Positions 44,523 through 53,364 are shown, numbered from the stretch's first letter. The stretch: 64,000 nucleotides of DNA from an uncultured Bacteroidota bacterium (GCA_903877645.1 CAIRES010000048.1:1-64000); one strand, 5' to 3'. Translations and numbers: made by a program. Notes: a model not told the origin generated them from the letters alone.

Positions 44523-46166
44523 TTGCGCGCTCCCCGTTTGCCGGTCATTGTTTTTCTTATAGCTATAAGCACACTACTCGCCTCGTGCCACAACAGGCAG
44601 CGGGTAGACCTCATCCTGCACAACGGCAGGGTATATACTGTAGATGGCTCCTTCCTGGTGAGCGAAGCATTTGCAGTAAAGGGCGGCAGAATAATAGCAG
44701 TAGGGAAAAGCAAGGATATACTCAATGCCTACACTGCCGATTCGGTGGTGGATGCGCACGGCCAGCCTGTATATCCCGGATTCATAGATGCGCATGCACA
44801 TTTTGTGGGGTATGGCAGGGGTTTATTTGAAGTGAACCTCTACGACTGCAAAGACTGGAACGAGGCTATAGGCCGTATCAAAACATTTGCGGCAGCACAC
44901 CCCAACGAACCATGGATACGTGGCCGTGGCTGGGACCAGAACAAATTTCCGGGCAAAGCATACCCGGACAATGCATCCCTGGACCAGCTTTTCCCGAATA
45001 AGCCGGTGCTGCTGCAACGGGTAGATGGCCATGCAGCTATTGCCAACAGCAAGGCGCTGACTATGGCAGGCATCACAGCAGGGCAGAAGATTGCCGGGGG
45101 TGAAATAGAAACAAAGAACAACCACCTCACCGGTGTGCTCATAGATAATGCCGTTGAGCTTGTCACCCGCATCATACCACCAGCCTCAAAGGCCGATTAT
45201 GAAAAGTGGCTGTTGGCAGCGCAGAAAAATTGCTTTGCACAGGGCCTCACTACCATCACCGATTGCGGGCTCATGTATACCGATGTGGAAATGATAGATA
45301 CCCTGCAGCGCGAGGGCAAACTGCAAATGCGCATTTATGTAATGCTGAGTGATGACACCGCCAACTACAACCGCTACCTGCCGCGTGGCCCATACAAAAC
45401 CAACAGGCTGTATGTAAAAGGAATCAAAGCTTATGCCGATGGTGCATTGGGAAGCCGTGGTGCCTGCCTGCTGGCGCCCTACCTCGATAAGGCAGACTGG
45501 TATGGTTTTCTGCTGCACCCTGCTGTGCACTACGATTCACTGGCGGCGCTTAGTATCAAAACCGATTTCCAGCTATGCACCCATGCCATTGGCGACAGTG
45601 GCAACCGCATGGTGCTGCATGTATACAATAAGTACCTGAAGGGCAGCAACGACAGGCGCTGGCGCATAGAGCATGCACAGGTGGTCAATGAAAATGACTT
45701 CGACCTGTTTGGCAAGGCATCCGTTATTCCATCTGTACAGCCTACACATGCCACCAGCGATATGTATTGGGCAAAGGACCGCATAGGTGAAGAGCGCCTG
45801 AAGGGTGCGTACGCCTACCTGCAACTGTTGCAACAAAATGGCTGGCTGCCCCTCGGCACAGACTTCCCTGTTGAAGACATCTCCCCCTTCAAAACATTTT
45901 ACGCAGCAGTGGCCCGCAAAGACGCCAAAGGTTTTCCTGCCGATGGCTTCCAAATGGAGAATGCGCTTACTCGGGAACAGGCATTGCGTGGCATCACCGT
46001 TTGGGCTGCCAAAGCAGATTTCTTAGAGCAGGAAGTGGGCAGCATAGAGGCAGGCAAAAAAGCAGATTTCATCATCCTCGACAAAGACCTGATGCAGGTG
46101 GCTGATAGCGAGTTGCTGGGCGTGAAGGTGGAGAGGACTTATTCGGGGGGGAAGAGGGTGATGTGA
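44523..46166 (+). CDS. YtcJ-like amidohydrolase lipoprotein
   Basis: About 547 residues. The preferred start is TTG 44523, because MRAPRLPVIVFLIAISTLLASC is a complete lipoprotein signal with lipobox LLASC; a GTG at 44487 is possible. The amidohydrolase-3 domain shows VDLILHNGRVYTVDG, YPGFIDAHAHFVGYG (metal HxH), WIRGRGWDQNKFP, the second metal-site region CTHAIGDSGNRMVLHVY, WRIEHAQVV and PLGTDFPVEDISPF. Substrates in this family are amides or ureas and are unpredictable from sequence. Location: periplasmic face of a membrane. Confidence 0.9.
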   Translation: MRAPRLPVIVFLIAISTLLASCHNRQRVDLILHNGRVYTVDGSFLVSEAFAVKGGRIIAVGKSKDILNAYTADSVVDAHGQPVYPGFIDAHAHFVGYGRGLFEVNLYDCKDWNEAIGRIKTFAAAHPNEPWIRGRGWDQNKFPGKAYPDNASLDQLFPNKPVLLQRVDGHAAIANSKALTMAGITAGQKIAGGEIETKNNHLTGVLIDNAVELVTRIIPPASKADYEKWLLAAQKNCFAQGLTTITDCGLMYTDVEMIDTLQREGKLQMRIYVMLSDDTANYNRYLPRGPYKTNRLYVKGIKAYADGALGSRGACLLAPYLDKADWYGFLLHPAVHYDSLAALSIKTDFQLCTHAIGDSGNRMVLHVYNKYLKGSNDRRWRIEHAQVVNENDFDLFGKASVIPSVQPTHATSDMYWAKDRIGEERLKGAYAYLQLLQQNGWLPLGTDFPVEDISPFKTFYAAVARKDAKGFPADGFQMENALTREQALRGITVWAAKADFLEQEVGSIEAGKKADFIILDKDLMQVADSELLGVKVERTYSGGKRVM

Positions 46167-46194
46167 TAGCGTATTGTGTTCAGCCTTTACGCCA

Positions 46195-46348
46195 TTGTTG
46201 GTGTTCTTCACCAACAATCTCGCTGAGAGGACTTGCGAAGGGTGAAATGTCCATACTCCTTGTTTGTATAGCGAAGCCCTCGGTGCGATTACCATAAACG
46301 ATTGTGTTGCCTTCCCTGCGCTAGGTCGTTGGTGAAGAACACCAACAA
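46195..46348. repeat. GTTGGTGTTCTTCACCAAC palindromes in inverted orientation
   Basis: The first copy is at 46195-46217 (TTCTT loop) and the second at 46328-46348 (AAGAA loop). The second is thus the reverse complement of the first, 110 bp apart. Confidence 0.8.
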
Positions 46349-46465
46349 CCTTTGAAAATTACAAAATTCGCTGATATATATCAAAACCTTACCGCTATTC
46401 ACAAATTGATAGCTGAAGTGCAAATTGGTTAAAAACAGGATGATAATGACGAAAAATAAATTTCT

Positions 46466-46473
46466 TATCTTTA
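46466..46473 (+). promoter_or_regulatory. -7-like box TATCTTTA (TA module)
   Basis: TAnnTTTG with one mismatch, 22 nt upstream of the antitoxin ATG; a GGAG follows at 46476-46479. Confidence 0.4.
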
Positions 46474-46495
46474 CAGGAGCAATAACAATTATATC

Positions 46496-46711
46496 ATGCA
46501 ACACTTAACCATCAATATTCCGGATAATAAAGTTACCTTTTTTACCGACTTGGTTAAAAACCTTGGCTTCACGATAGAGGGTAGCCTGCCAAAGAATATA
46601 CTGACCGAAAAACAAATCGATCTCGTAAATGAAGCTCGCAAGCAGATAAAAGAAAATCCGGATAGTTTCAAGGATTGGGACGAAGCCCGAAAAACACTCA
46701 ATATTGAATAA
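46496..46711 (+). CDS. Antitoxin of a RelE/ParE-type module
   Basis: A 71-residue protein, MQHLTINIPDNKVTFFTDLVKNLGFTIEG, followed by a charged helical tail (LTEKQIDLVNEARKQIKENPDSFKDWDEARKTL). The size, the N-terminal beta-strand/helix and the position 17 bp ahead of a ParE-like toxin identify it as the antitoxin. It probably neutralises the toxin through the C-terminal helix and autoregulates the promoter. Confidence 0.82.
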   Translation: MQHLTINIPDNKVTFFTDLVKNLGFTIEGSLPKNILTEKQIDLVNEARKQIKENPDSFKDWDEARKTLNIE

Positions 46712-46728
46712 GGACGTTTCTCTTTATC

Positions 46729-47010
46729 ATGACAAGGAAGATACAGGTTTACTCATTGGCATTGCGGGATATTGAAAATGGTGCTGCGTATTATCAATCG
46801 CAACAAAAGGGTTTGGGTAAAAGATTTGAAAATGAAGTGCATGATACGTTTAAAAAGATACAAAAATCCCCGTTTGCAGCATCATTGAGTTATGATAATG
46901 TTCGCTATAAAATTTTAGATCGGTTCCCGCACATTATTCTTTATGAATTTGATGAAGTGAATATTTACATTCTCCGTGTTTTTAACACCCATCAGGAGCC
47001 TTTGTATTAA
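46729..47010 (+). CDS. RelE/ParE-family toxin
   Basis: A 93-residue toxin: IQVYSLALRDIENGAAYYQSQQKGLGKRFENEVHDTFKKIQKSPFAA, then YDNVRYKILDRFPHIILYEFDEVNIYILRVFNTHQEP. The helical hairpin plus the R-Y-x-FPHIILYE sheet is the ParE/RelE fold. It is ParE-like rather than RelE-like in the FPH/YE region, so the target (gyrase or ribosome-bound mRNA) is not certain. It follows its antitoxin closely. Confidence 0.88.
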   Translation: MTRKIQVYSLALRDIENGAAYYQSQQKGLGKRFENEVHDTFKKIQKSPFAASLSYDNVRYKILDRFPHIILYEFDEVNIYILRVFNTHQEPLY

Positions 47011-47016
47011 ACTTCC

Positions 47017-47415
47017 TCAATCCCCTATCCAGCCCCATTGCCCCCAGCAATACCAAAATACAGGCAGGCAAGAAATGATCAATAAGGGCAGCTCTATCGC
47101 CACCAGCTCATACTTATACTTATACTTTGATCGTATAGCCACGTGAATAAATACTTGACCAGCAGCACCACCACACACTCAACCATAAACACCTGCCTCA
47201 TAGATGGCTGATGAAAGATCAATAGCGAAGTATGGAATGCAGCAACGTACAAAATGAGCTTCAGCAAAAAATACCTGCAAAGGGAAAAACTTTTTTCTTG
47301 AGCCGCACTTCACCCAAAGCAGGATAGGCATATTCTACAAGGTCCACATAAGCCAGGGCAGCGATCAGCAGGCAGATGATACCGCAACAACAATAAGTAG
47401 GATTGTCTCTGCCAT
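47017..47415 (-). pseudogene. Decayed small membrane protein gene with several frameshifts
   Basis: Read on the minus strand, three to four overlapping frames give clearly membrane-protein-like pieces in order. They are MAETILLIVVAV from ATG 47415; CGIICLLIAALAYVDLVEYA and YPALGEVRLKKKV; YFLLKLILYVAAFHTSLLIF, HQPSMRQVF and VECVVVLLVKYLFTWLYD; and YELVAIELPLLIISCLPVF, WYCWGQWGWIGD and a stop near 47017. No single frame is open throughout. I infer a protein of about 130 residues with four helices, broken by at least two indels. Family unknown. It fills the gap between the ParE module and the retropepsin gene. Confidence 0.6.
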
Positions 47416-47485
47416 TCTAAGATGTAAACGGCTGATCGTCCTTTATAGTATAGCGATAACAGTTTGTAAAATGGCTCAAATAACG

Positions 47486-47493
47486 TAACTTTG
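47486..47493 (+). promoter_or_regulatory. -7 promoter box TAACTTTG, 4 nt before the ATG
   Basis: Perfect TAnnTTTG with spacer AAAT to the retropepsin-like gene at 47498. Confidence 0.55.
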
Positions 47494-47497
47494 AAAT

Positions 47498-47878
47498 ATG
47501 GGCTTAATATATGCAGACCTGGAAATTGCCAATCCTGCAAACGATCATTTAACGGCGATAAAAGCAAGGGCACTTGTAGATACACGTGCCTTGTTCCTGT
47601 GCATACCCCAGCATATTGCCACGCAACTAATGCTGAAAGAGTTTGAAAAGCGCGAGGTGACCATTGCCGATGGCAGCAAAAGGCTATGCAGCTATGTAGG
47701 GCCTATCCATTTAAAATATGCCAACCGCCAGTGCCTCACCGGGGCTATGGTGATAGGAGAAGAAGTATTGCTGGGGGCTATACCTATTGAGGATATGGAC
47801 CTCATCATACATCCTGCACAGTTAAAACTTATGGTGAACCCTGAGAACCCTAATATACCGGGGGCTATTGTAAAGTAA
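47498..47878 (+). CDS. Retropepsin-like (clan AA) aspartic protease homologue with altered DTG
   Basis: A 126-residue protein of the bacterial retropepsin-like family: MGLIYADLEIANPAND at the start, then the active-site region ARALVDTRALFLCIP, KREVTIADGSKRLCSYVGPIHLKYANR, and the flap/second half LLGAIPIEDMDLIIHPAQLKLMVNPENP. The usual DTG triad reads DTR here: the glycine is replaced by arginine, so activity is doubtful. It begins 4 nt after a TAACTTTG box. Five bases past its stop lies a copy of the first codons of the gene at 48811. Confidence 0.85.
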   Translation: MGLIYADLEIANPANDHLTAIKARALVDTRALFLCIPQHIATQLMLKEFEKREVTIADGSKRLCSYVGPIHLKYANRQCLTGAMVIGEEVLLGAIPIEDMDLIIHPAQLKLMVNPENPNIPGAIVK

Positions 47879-47883
47879 TCCAC

Positions 47884-47931
47884 TTGAAAAAACTCCTCAC
47901 TATATTTTTAACGTGGGATAATAGGTTATAG
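47884..47931 (+). pseudogene. 5' fragment duplicating the start of the gene at 48811
   Basis: Bases 47884-47907 match 48811-48834 with one mismatch, and the frame reads MKKLLTIF as in that gene. It then diverges (LTWDNRL) and stops at 47931. It lies 5 bp after the retropepsin-like gene, where the complete gene may once have stood. Confidence 0.65.
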
Positions 47932-47963
47932 TATTTACAGGTGTGTATATTTCTACAATCCCA

Positions 47964-47971
47964 TACTTTTG
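47964..47971 (+). promoter_or_regulatory. -7 promoter box TACTTTTG (lipoprotein)
   Basis: Perfect TAnnTTTG, 17 nt upstream of the TTG start at 47989. The surrounding TACTTTTGCCAAAA is repeated at 48790-48803 before the next gene. Confidence 0.5.
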
Positions 47972-47988
47972 CCAAAAAGCCACCCCAA

Positions 47989-48780
47989 TTGAAAATCCTA
48001 TTTCCCATATTCATTTTACTACTGCTGTCCATCGGTTGCCAAAACACGCAACATAAACCAGTAGCTAAAAGTATTACAGTCCAAAACGATTCAAATACTT
48101 CCAAGCTAACAATTCCCAATCCCGAAAAGCACGATTCAGTACATGCAAAACAGGACACCATCACTATAATGGCAGGAAGTATCTATGAGGTAAAATTTAG
48201 CAGAACGCAATACAATACCATAATAGATAGCTTCCCTAATCTACATAGCGATAATCCGTCGCCACCGGATATTGCATATGCTGAAACAAGACATACTATT
48301 AACGGTGATGATATTATCTCGTTCGATAGTGAATGTGGAAAAGATGTTTATTATATAGTTTATGCTTACTTCCTTGAAATGAAAGAAGACAGCATTAAGT
48401 ACACAGGCCGCAGAGATACACTGATAAAAATTTATGATGACATCAATGCGATCTATAGTACACTAAAGGAAAGTGGCACTTATTTTGCCCACCAATGTGG
48501 GAGGATAAGAGGCTATGCAGCCTATTCAATATATACGTACGCTCACTACAAAGATGACTTTGATAAACCATATAGCGTAGAAGAGCAGAAGAAACTATAC
48601 ATTGCCTCATTGAAGCAAATGATAAATGATGAGGTTAGCCATAACAATGATTTGCTTCCCGAGGAACACAAAAAGAAAGTAATCGTATATCTTTCTAAAT
48701 CGACAAAGGATTTAAATGTCCTCATAACAGACAATTTATATTTAGAAGAAGCCCGTGAATTCCAATATTCGCATTATTAA
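47989..48780 (+). CDS. Hypothetical lipoprotein
   Basis: 263 residues, starting at TTG 47989 (MKILFPIFILLLLSIGC, lipobox SIGC). The upstream in-frame GTG (47941) would put the promoter box inside the coding region. The mature protein is charged and helix-rich (TRHTINGDDIISFDSECGKDVYYIVYAYFLEMKEDSIKYTGRRDTLIKIYDDINAIYSTLKESG; SVEEQKKLYIASLKQMINDEVSHNNDLLPEEHKKKVIVYLS). It is A/T-rich and lies exactly between two copies of the 24-bp start sequence of the next gene, suggesting insertion. Family not recognised. Confidence 0.72.
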   Translation: MKILFPIFILLLLSIGCQNTQHKPVAKSITVQNDSNTSKLTIPNPEKHDSVHAKQDTITIMAGSIYEVKFSRTQYNTIIDSFPNLHSDNPSPPDIAYAETRHTINGDDIISFDSECGKDVYYIVYAYFLEMKEDSIKYTGRRDTLIKIYDDINAIYSTLKESGTYFAHQCGRIRGYAAYSIYTYAHYKDDFDKPYSVEEQKKLYIASLKQMINDEVSHNNDLLPEEHKKKVIVYLSKSTKDLNVLITDNLYLEEAREFQYSHY

Positions 48781-48789
48781 GTAAACCCC

Positions 48790-48797
48790 TACTTTTG
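48790..48797 (+). promoter_or_regulatory. -7 promoter box TACTTTTG
   Basis: Perfect TAnnTTTG, 13 nt before the TTG start at 48811. Confidence 0.5.
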
Positions 48798-48810
48798 CCA
48801 AAACATCCCT

Positions 48811-49695
48811 TTGAAAAAACTCCTCACCATATTTCTGCTCCTGTTCACCACTTGCGTGCATGCGCAACTATACACCTTGCGTGGCAGCCTGCGTATGAAT
48901 ACAGGCGAGGTGTTTGCCTACAAGCTGGTGTTTACGGCCAATGCGCATGGCGATATAAAGGGCTACTCCTATACCTATACAGAGCCAAATGATACCAAGA
49001 CGGCGATAGTGGGCGTGCTGGACAAGCACAGCCGCAGGCTCACCTTTAGCGAGAAGACGATAGCGTATTCTCACGATGTACACACCTCGGCGTATATGTG
49101 CCTGGTAGATGCGAACCTGGATTATGAGCATAGCGGTAATGGCTATGCCCTTACCGGCCCTATCAATGGCGCTGAGGCCGACCGCACCGCATGTACCCCA
49201 GGCACAGTAGTATTCGATCTGGATGGGGAGCTGGATGCCTTATTCAATACTCAGGAGAAATTTGATACGGTCATCACCATGGGTCGCAAACCGAAAAATG
49301 TAGCACAGTCACCTCCGAAGCCCGTCGCCATAGACCCTACACCGATAGCTACCGATAAGATAACCAAGGGCATAGAAAAAGCGTACGAATGGCATTCTGA
49401 TACCGTAGTAGTGGAAGTGTGGGATGGCAGTACGGTAGATGGAGACAAAATATCAGTGTACTTCAACGGCATACCCTTTCTCACCGGTTACGTCCTGGTG
49501 AAACAGAAGAAAGTGCTGCACATACCTATTGCTGGTTACGGGTTCAATGCGCTCACCATAAAGGCTGAGAACGAAGGAGCAGAGCCACCCAATACTGCCG
49601 ACATCATCTTGCGCGATGGCAAGACTATCTACAGCATTCTTGCCTACAACAACAAAGGAGAATCTGCGCTCATAAAGATAAAACGGGTGAAGTAG
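48811..49695 (+). CDS. Secreted hypothetical protein, 294 aa
   Basis: It starts at TTG 48811 with signal peptide MKKLLTIFLLLFTTCVHA/Q. The mature N-terminal half is a beta-sheet domain (LYTLRGSLRMNTGEVFAYKLVFTANAHGDIKGYSYTYTEP, then AIVGVLDKHSRRLTFSE). After a Pro-rich linker (about 170-185) a C-terminal beta-sandwich follows (DTVVVEVWDGSTVDGDKISVYFNGIPFL to SILAYNNKGESALIKIKRVK). No lipobox or T9SS sorting domain, so it is probably periplasmic. No recognised function. Its first eight codons are duplicated upstream at 47884. Confidence 0.78.
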   Translation: MKKLLTIFLLLFTTCVHAQLYTLRGSLRMNTGEVFAYKLVFTANAHGDIKGYSYTYTEPNDTKTAIVGVLDKHSRRLTFSEKTIAYSHDVHTSAYMCLVDANLDYEHSGNGYALTGPINGAEADRTACTPGTVVFDLDGELDALFNTQEKFDTVITMGRKPKNVAQSPPKPVAIDPTPIATDKITKGIEKAYEWHSDTVVVEVWDGSTVDGDKISVYFNGIPFLTGYVLVKQKKVLHIPIAGYGFNALTIKAENEGAEPPNTADIILRDGKTIYSILAYNNKGESALIKIKRVK

Positions 49696-49776
49696 GCTGT
49701 AGCATTCCTTTGCTCTCCGCTCTGTTGCTCCGCTCTATGGAGTATAGTCGCTCTCCCCTTAATAAGGAATTATTCA

Positions 49777-49784
49777 TATCTTTG
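49777..49784 (+). promoter_or_regulatory. -7 promoter box TATCTTTG (YoeB module)
   Basis: Perfect TAnnTTTG, 18 nt upstream of the antitoxin ATG at 49803. ATAGAATAGCAATATG follows and could include an operator. Confidence 0.5.
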
Positions 49785-49802
49785 CTATAATAGAATAGCA
49801 AT

Positions 49803-50066
49803 ATGGAAACCACGATCCGTTTAAAACCTGCAGAATTGAATAGCCAGATGCTGGATATGGTAAAGCTATTGGTGGAGAGGACCGGCTATAAAGAGATCAG
49901 CATTAGCATGACTGATAATAAACCCGTGAAAAGGCTGAGAAAAGAAACTCCCGCTGAAGTAAAGAATAAGATCGCAGCAGCATTAGAGGATATTCATACC
50001 GGCAATTTCATTTCATTTTCAGCAGATGAGTTTGAACAATTTTCACAATCGTTGTTGAAAAAATGA
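49803..50066 (+). CDS. Antitoxin of a YoeB-type module
   Basis: An 87-residue protein: METTIRLKPAELNSQMLDMVKLLVERTGYKEISISMTD, basic linker KPVKRLRKETPAEVKNK, and an acidic C-terminal segment (SFSADEFEQFSQSLLKK). Its identity rests mainly on operon position: its TGA overlaps the toxin ATG by 4 bases (ATGA). The sequence itself is a loosely conserved Bacteroidota antitoxin type. Confidence 0.85.
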   Translation: METTIRLKPAELNSQMLDMVKLLVERTGYKEISISMTDNKPVKRLRKETPAEVKNKIAAALEDIHTGNFISFSADEFEQFSQSLLKK

Positions 50067-50323
50067 GGAAGCTAACATTTCTTCCGGGAGCATTTAAAGA
50101 TTATGTAGAATGGTCTGCGGCTAACAAGGATATGTTTGAGAAAATTAATGAACTCATAAAAGAGATTCAGAGAGAACCATTTAAAGGGAAAGGTAAGCCT
50201 GAACCGCTAAAAGGCAACAACAAAGGAAGCTGGAGTCGCCGGATCAATTTGGAGCACCGCCTGGTATACACAGTGACGAATGATGCGGTAATTATAATTG
50301 CCCGCCACGGGTACTACGAGTAA
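50063..50323 (+). CDS. yoeB: YoeB/Txe-family mRNA interferase toxin
   Basis: An 86-residue ribosome-dependent endoribonuclease: RKLTFLPGAFKDYVEWSAANKDMFEKINELIKEIQREPFKGKGKPEPLKGNNKGSWSRRINLEHRLVYTV, ending IIARHGYYE. The YoeB hallmarks are GKGKPEPLKGN, SRRIN.EHRLVY and the C-terminal H-x-Y-Y. All expected catalytic positions (Glu, Arg, C-terminal His/Tyr) are present, so it looks active. Translationally coupled to the upstream antitoxin. Confidence 0.93.
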   Translation: MRKLTFLPGAFKDYVEWSAANKDMFEKINELIKEIQREPFKGKGKPEPLKGNNKGSWSRRINLEHRLVYTVTNDAVIIIARHGYYE

Positions 50324-50370
50324 TATTGCTGGTAGCATTCATATCCCGCTTTCCGCCCTGTTGCTCCGCT

Positions 50371-50613
50371 CTACCTTCGTCTGGCCATCTTCTCTATAAT
50401 ATCGCTCACCGCCAGCACCACCTCATAGGGTATAGATGCCACCTCATCGCCCGTTATATCGTACCTCCCCAGTGCCGACCACGTCATGTGGAAGCGGGGG
50501 TAAGACTTAATATTGACCTCGAAATACATGCCGTCTTTCCTCAATTCGGGTACCACTACGGCCAGGTGGCTCTTTCTGTTTAATGTAAATTCTTTGGAGA
50601 AGCTGTTTGACAC
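50371..50613 (-). CDS. Small conserved-looking hypothetical protein
   Basis: 80 residues, starting at a GTG (50613): MSNSFSKEFTLNRKSHLAVVVPELRKDGMYFEVNIKSYPRFHMTWSALGRYDITGDEVASIPYEVVLAVSDIIEKMARRR. No signal or membrane segment. The GTG lies exactly 4 nt after a perfect TACATTTG box, which supports both the gene and the start. Family not recognised. Confidence 0.7.
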   Translation of the reverse strand: MSNSFSKEFTLNRKSHLAVVVPELRKDGMYFEVNIKSYPRFHMTWSALGRYDITGDEVASIPYEVVLAVSDIIEKMARRR

Positions 50614-50617
50614 CGGG

Positions 50618-50625
50618 CAAATGTA
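50618..50625 (-). promoter_or_regulatory. -7 promoter box TACATTTG, 4 nt before a GTG start
   Basis: Perfect TAnnTTTG on the minus strand with spacer CCCG to the start codon at 50613. Confidence 0.55.
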
Positions 50626-50800
50626 GCCACAAAAATGCCTTTCAGTGGGGCTGCCAACATCTTATTTTAATCAAAATAGGTACGCTTACCAAACGTTTTT
50701 CACTTTTACTCCGTCTTATTAAGTAGAAGCAGTTTTTAAAGAAAGATGGTAATTTATTAATTATCAATGATTTCACCCAAATAGTTTAAAACTTACTCAA

Positions 50801-51115
50801 ATGAACATAGGCCTGGCAATTAAGTCGATCAGAAAGAAACTTTCCATCACCCAGTACGAGCTGGCTGAAAAATGCGAACTGTCACAAACCTCTCTTTCCC
50901 AGATAGAGACGGGAGTAAAACGCCCAAGTCAGCGAACTATATCTAAAGTATGCACGGTATTAGACATACCAGAATCCATTATATACATAGTGGCCATGCA
51001 GGAAGCTGATGTGCCACCAAGCAAAAAAGGTGTTTATGAGCTGGTTTATCCATCTATCAAGAGCCTGGCACTGCAAATGGTGAGTTCTGAGCATATGAAC
51101 CTGGTAATGGCATAA
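50801..51115 (+). CDS. Xre-family transcriptional regulator
   Basis: A 104-residue protein with an N-terminal helix-turn-helix of the Cro/CI type (IGLAIKSIRKKLSITQYELAEKCELSQTSLSQIETGVKRPSQRTISKVCTVLDIPESII, about 3-62). The short C-terminal part (KKGVYELVYPSIKSLALQMV) may dimerise. It stands alone with its own terminator and has no obvious toxin partner. A free-standing chromosomal Xre regulator seems likely. Confidence 0.9.
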   Translation: MNIGLAIKSIRKKLSITQYELAEKCELSQTSLSQIETGVKRPSQRTISKVCTVLDIPESIIYIVAMQEADVPPSKKGVYELVYPSIKSLALQMVSSEHMNLVMA

Positions 51116-51140
51116 TTATACTCTTTTTTCAATAATTCAG

Positions 51141-51168
51141 AAAGCCTGTGTAGCAATACGCAGGCTTT
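51141..51168 (+). terminator. Rho-independent terminator (weak T tract)
   Basis: AAAGCCTGTGTA, loop GCAA, TACGCAGGCTTT (51141-51168) with one wobble pair; the tail is CCTATTTT. Confidence 0.7.
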
Positions 51169-51190
51169 CCTATTTTGAAGTAAAACTGGC

Positions 51191-51469
51191 TTAATGCGAA
51201 GAAGAGGCTATTCCGCTTACTGTCTTTAAGATCACCACTATGCTTTTGATGATGCCGGCATGTACAGTGATGATTGCTTTAGCAGGTATTGCAGGCTCTG
51301 TAAACTGATCCTGCTGCTGCGTATTAGCCACAATAGTAGCTGCATTGCGCCCCATAGCCCTGCTCACATCATCCCAGTTGATCACCAGCATCATACTCAT
51401 ATACAGCAGCACCGACCACAGCATCGACCTACCGATAAATAAGACCTTTTTTTGTGTGCGTGGCTTCAT
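51191..51469 (-). CDS. Small hypothetical membrane protein
   Basis: 92 residues: a basic N-terminus (MKPRTQKKVLFIGRS), one transmembrane helix (MLWSVLLYMSMMLVI, about 16-30), a polar middle (AATIVANTQQQDQFTEP) and a hydrophobic C-terminal stretch (HAGIIKSIVVILKTVSGIA). The start codon and composition look genuine, but there is no family match I recognise. Function unknown. Confidence 0.55.
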   Translation of the reverse strand: MKPRTQKKVLFIGRSMLWSVLLYMSMMLVINWDDVSRAMGRNAATIVANTQQQDQFTEPAIPAKAIITVHAGIIKSIVVILKTVSGIASSSH

Positions 51470-51590
51470 ATATTGTGTTTTGACAACATAAAGGTACTAC
51501 TCTTTGCCTATATTCAAATAAATCCGTGCATAATTAGCAACAGGAAAGGGGGATATTTTGGGGATACTTATTTTTGCCGGGACAGGCATG

Positions 51591-51617
51591 AAAAAAGTCC
51601 CGGCTCGCACCGGGACT
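51591..51617 (-). terminator. groEL terminator
   Basis: AGTCCCGG (51596-51603), loop, CCGGGACT (51610-51617). On the minus strand it is followed by T6, about 45 bp past the groEL stop. Confidence 0.88.
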
Positions 51618-51659
51618 ACTGTATTCTTTACTCCATCAGCTAATCATCACATCAGCTAA

Positions 51660-53363
<1,704 letters not shown>

Positions 53364-53364
<1 letters not shown>

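Larger units (their letters stand above)
46167..46495. other. Intergenic region with paired inverted palindromes
   Basis: About 330 bp with no supported gene. It carries a palindromic GTTGGTG-TTCTT-CACCAAC element twice, in opposite orientation (46195-46217 and 46328-46348). Confidence 0.65.

Noticed and set aside
47310-47585. 91-codon open frame on the minus strand
   Set aside because: It overlaps the retropepsin-like gene start and its promoter, and runs in a different frame from the decayed membrane gene, which explains the region better.
46496-50323. Defence island or prophage
   Set aside because: Two toxin-antitoxin modules, a pseudogene and inserted cassettes lie together, but there is no integrase, phage structural gene, restriction system or att-like repeat, so I describe it only as an accessory stretch.
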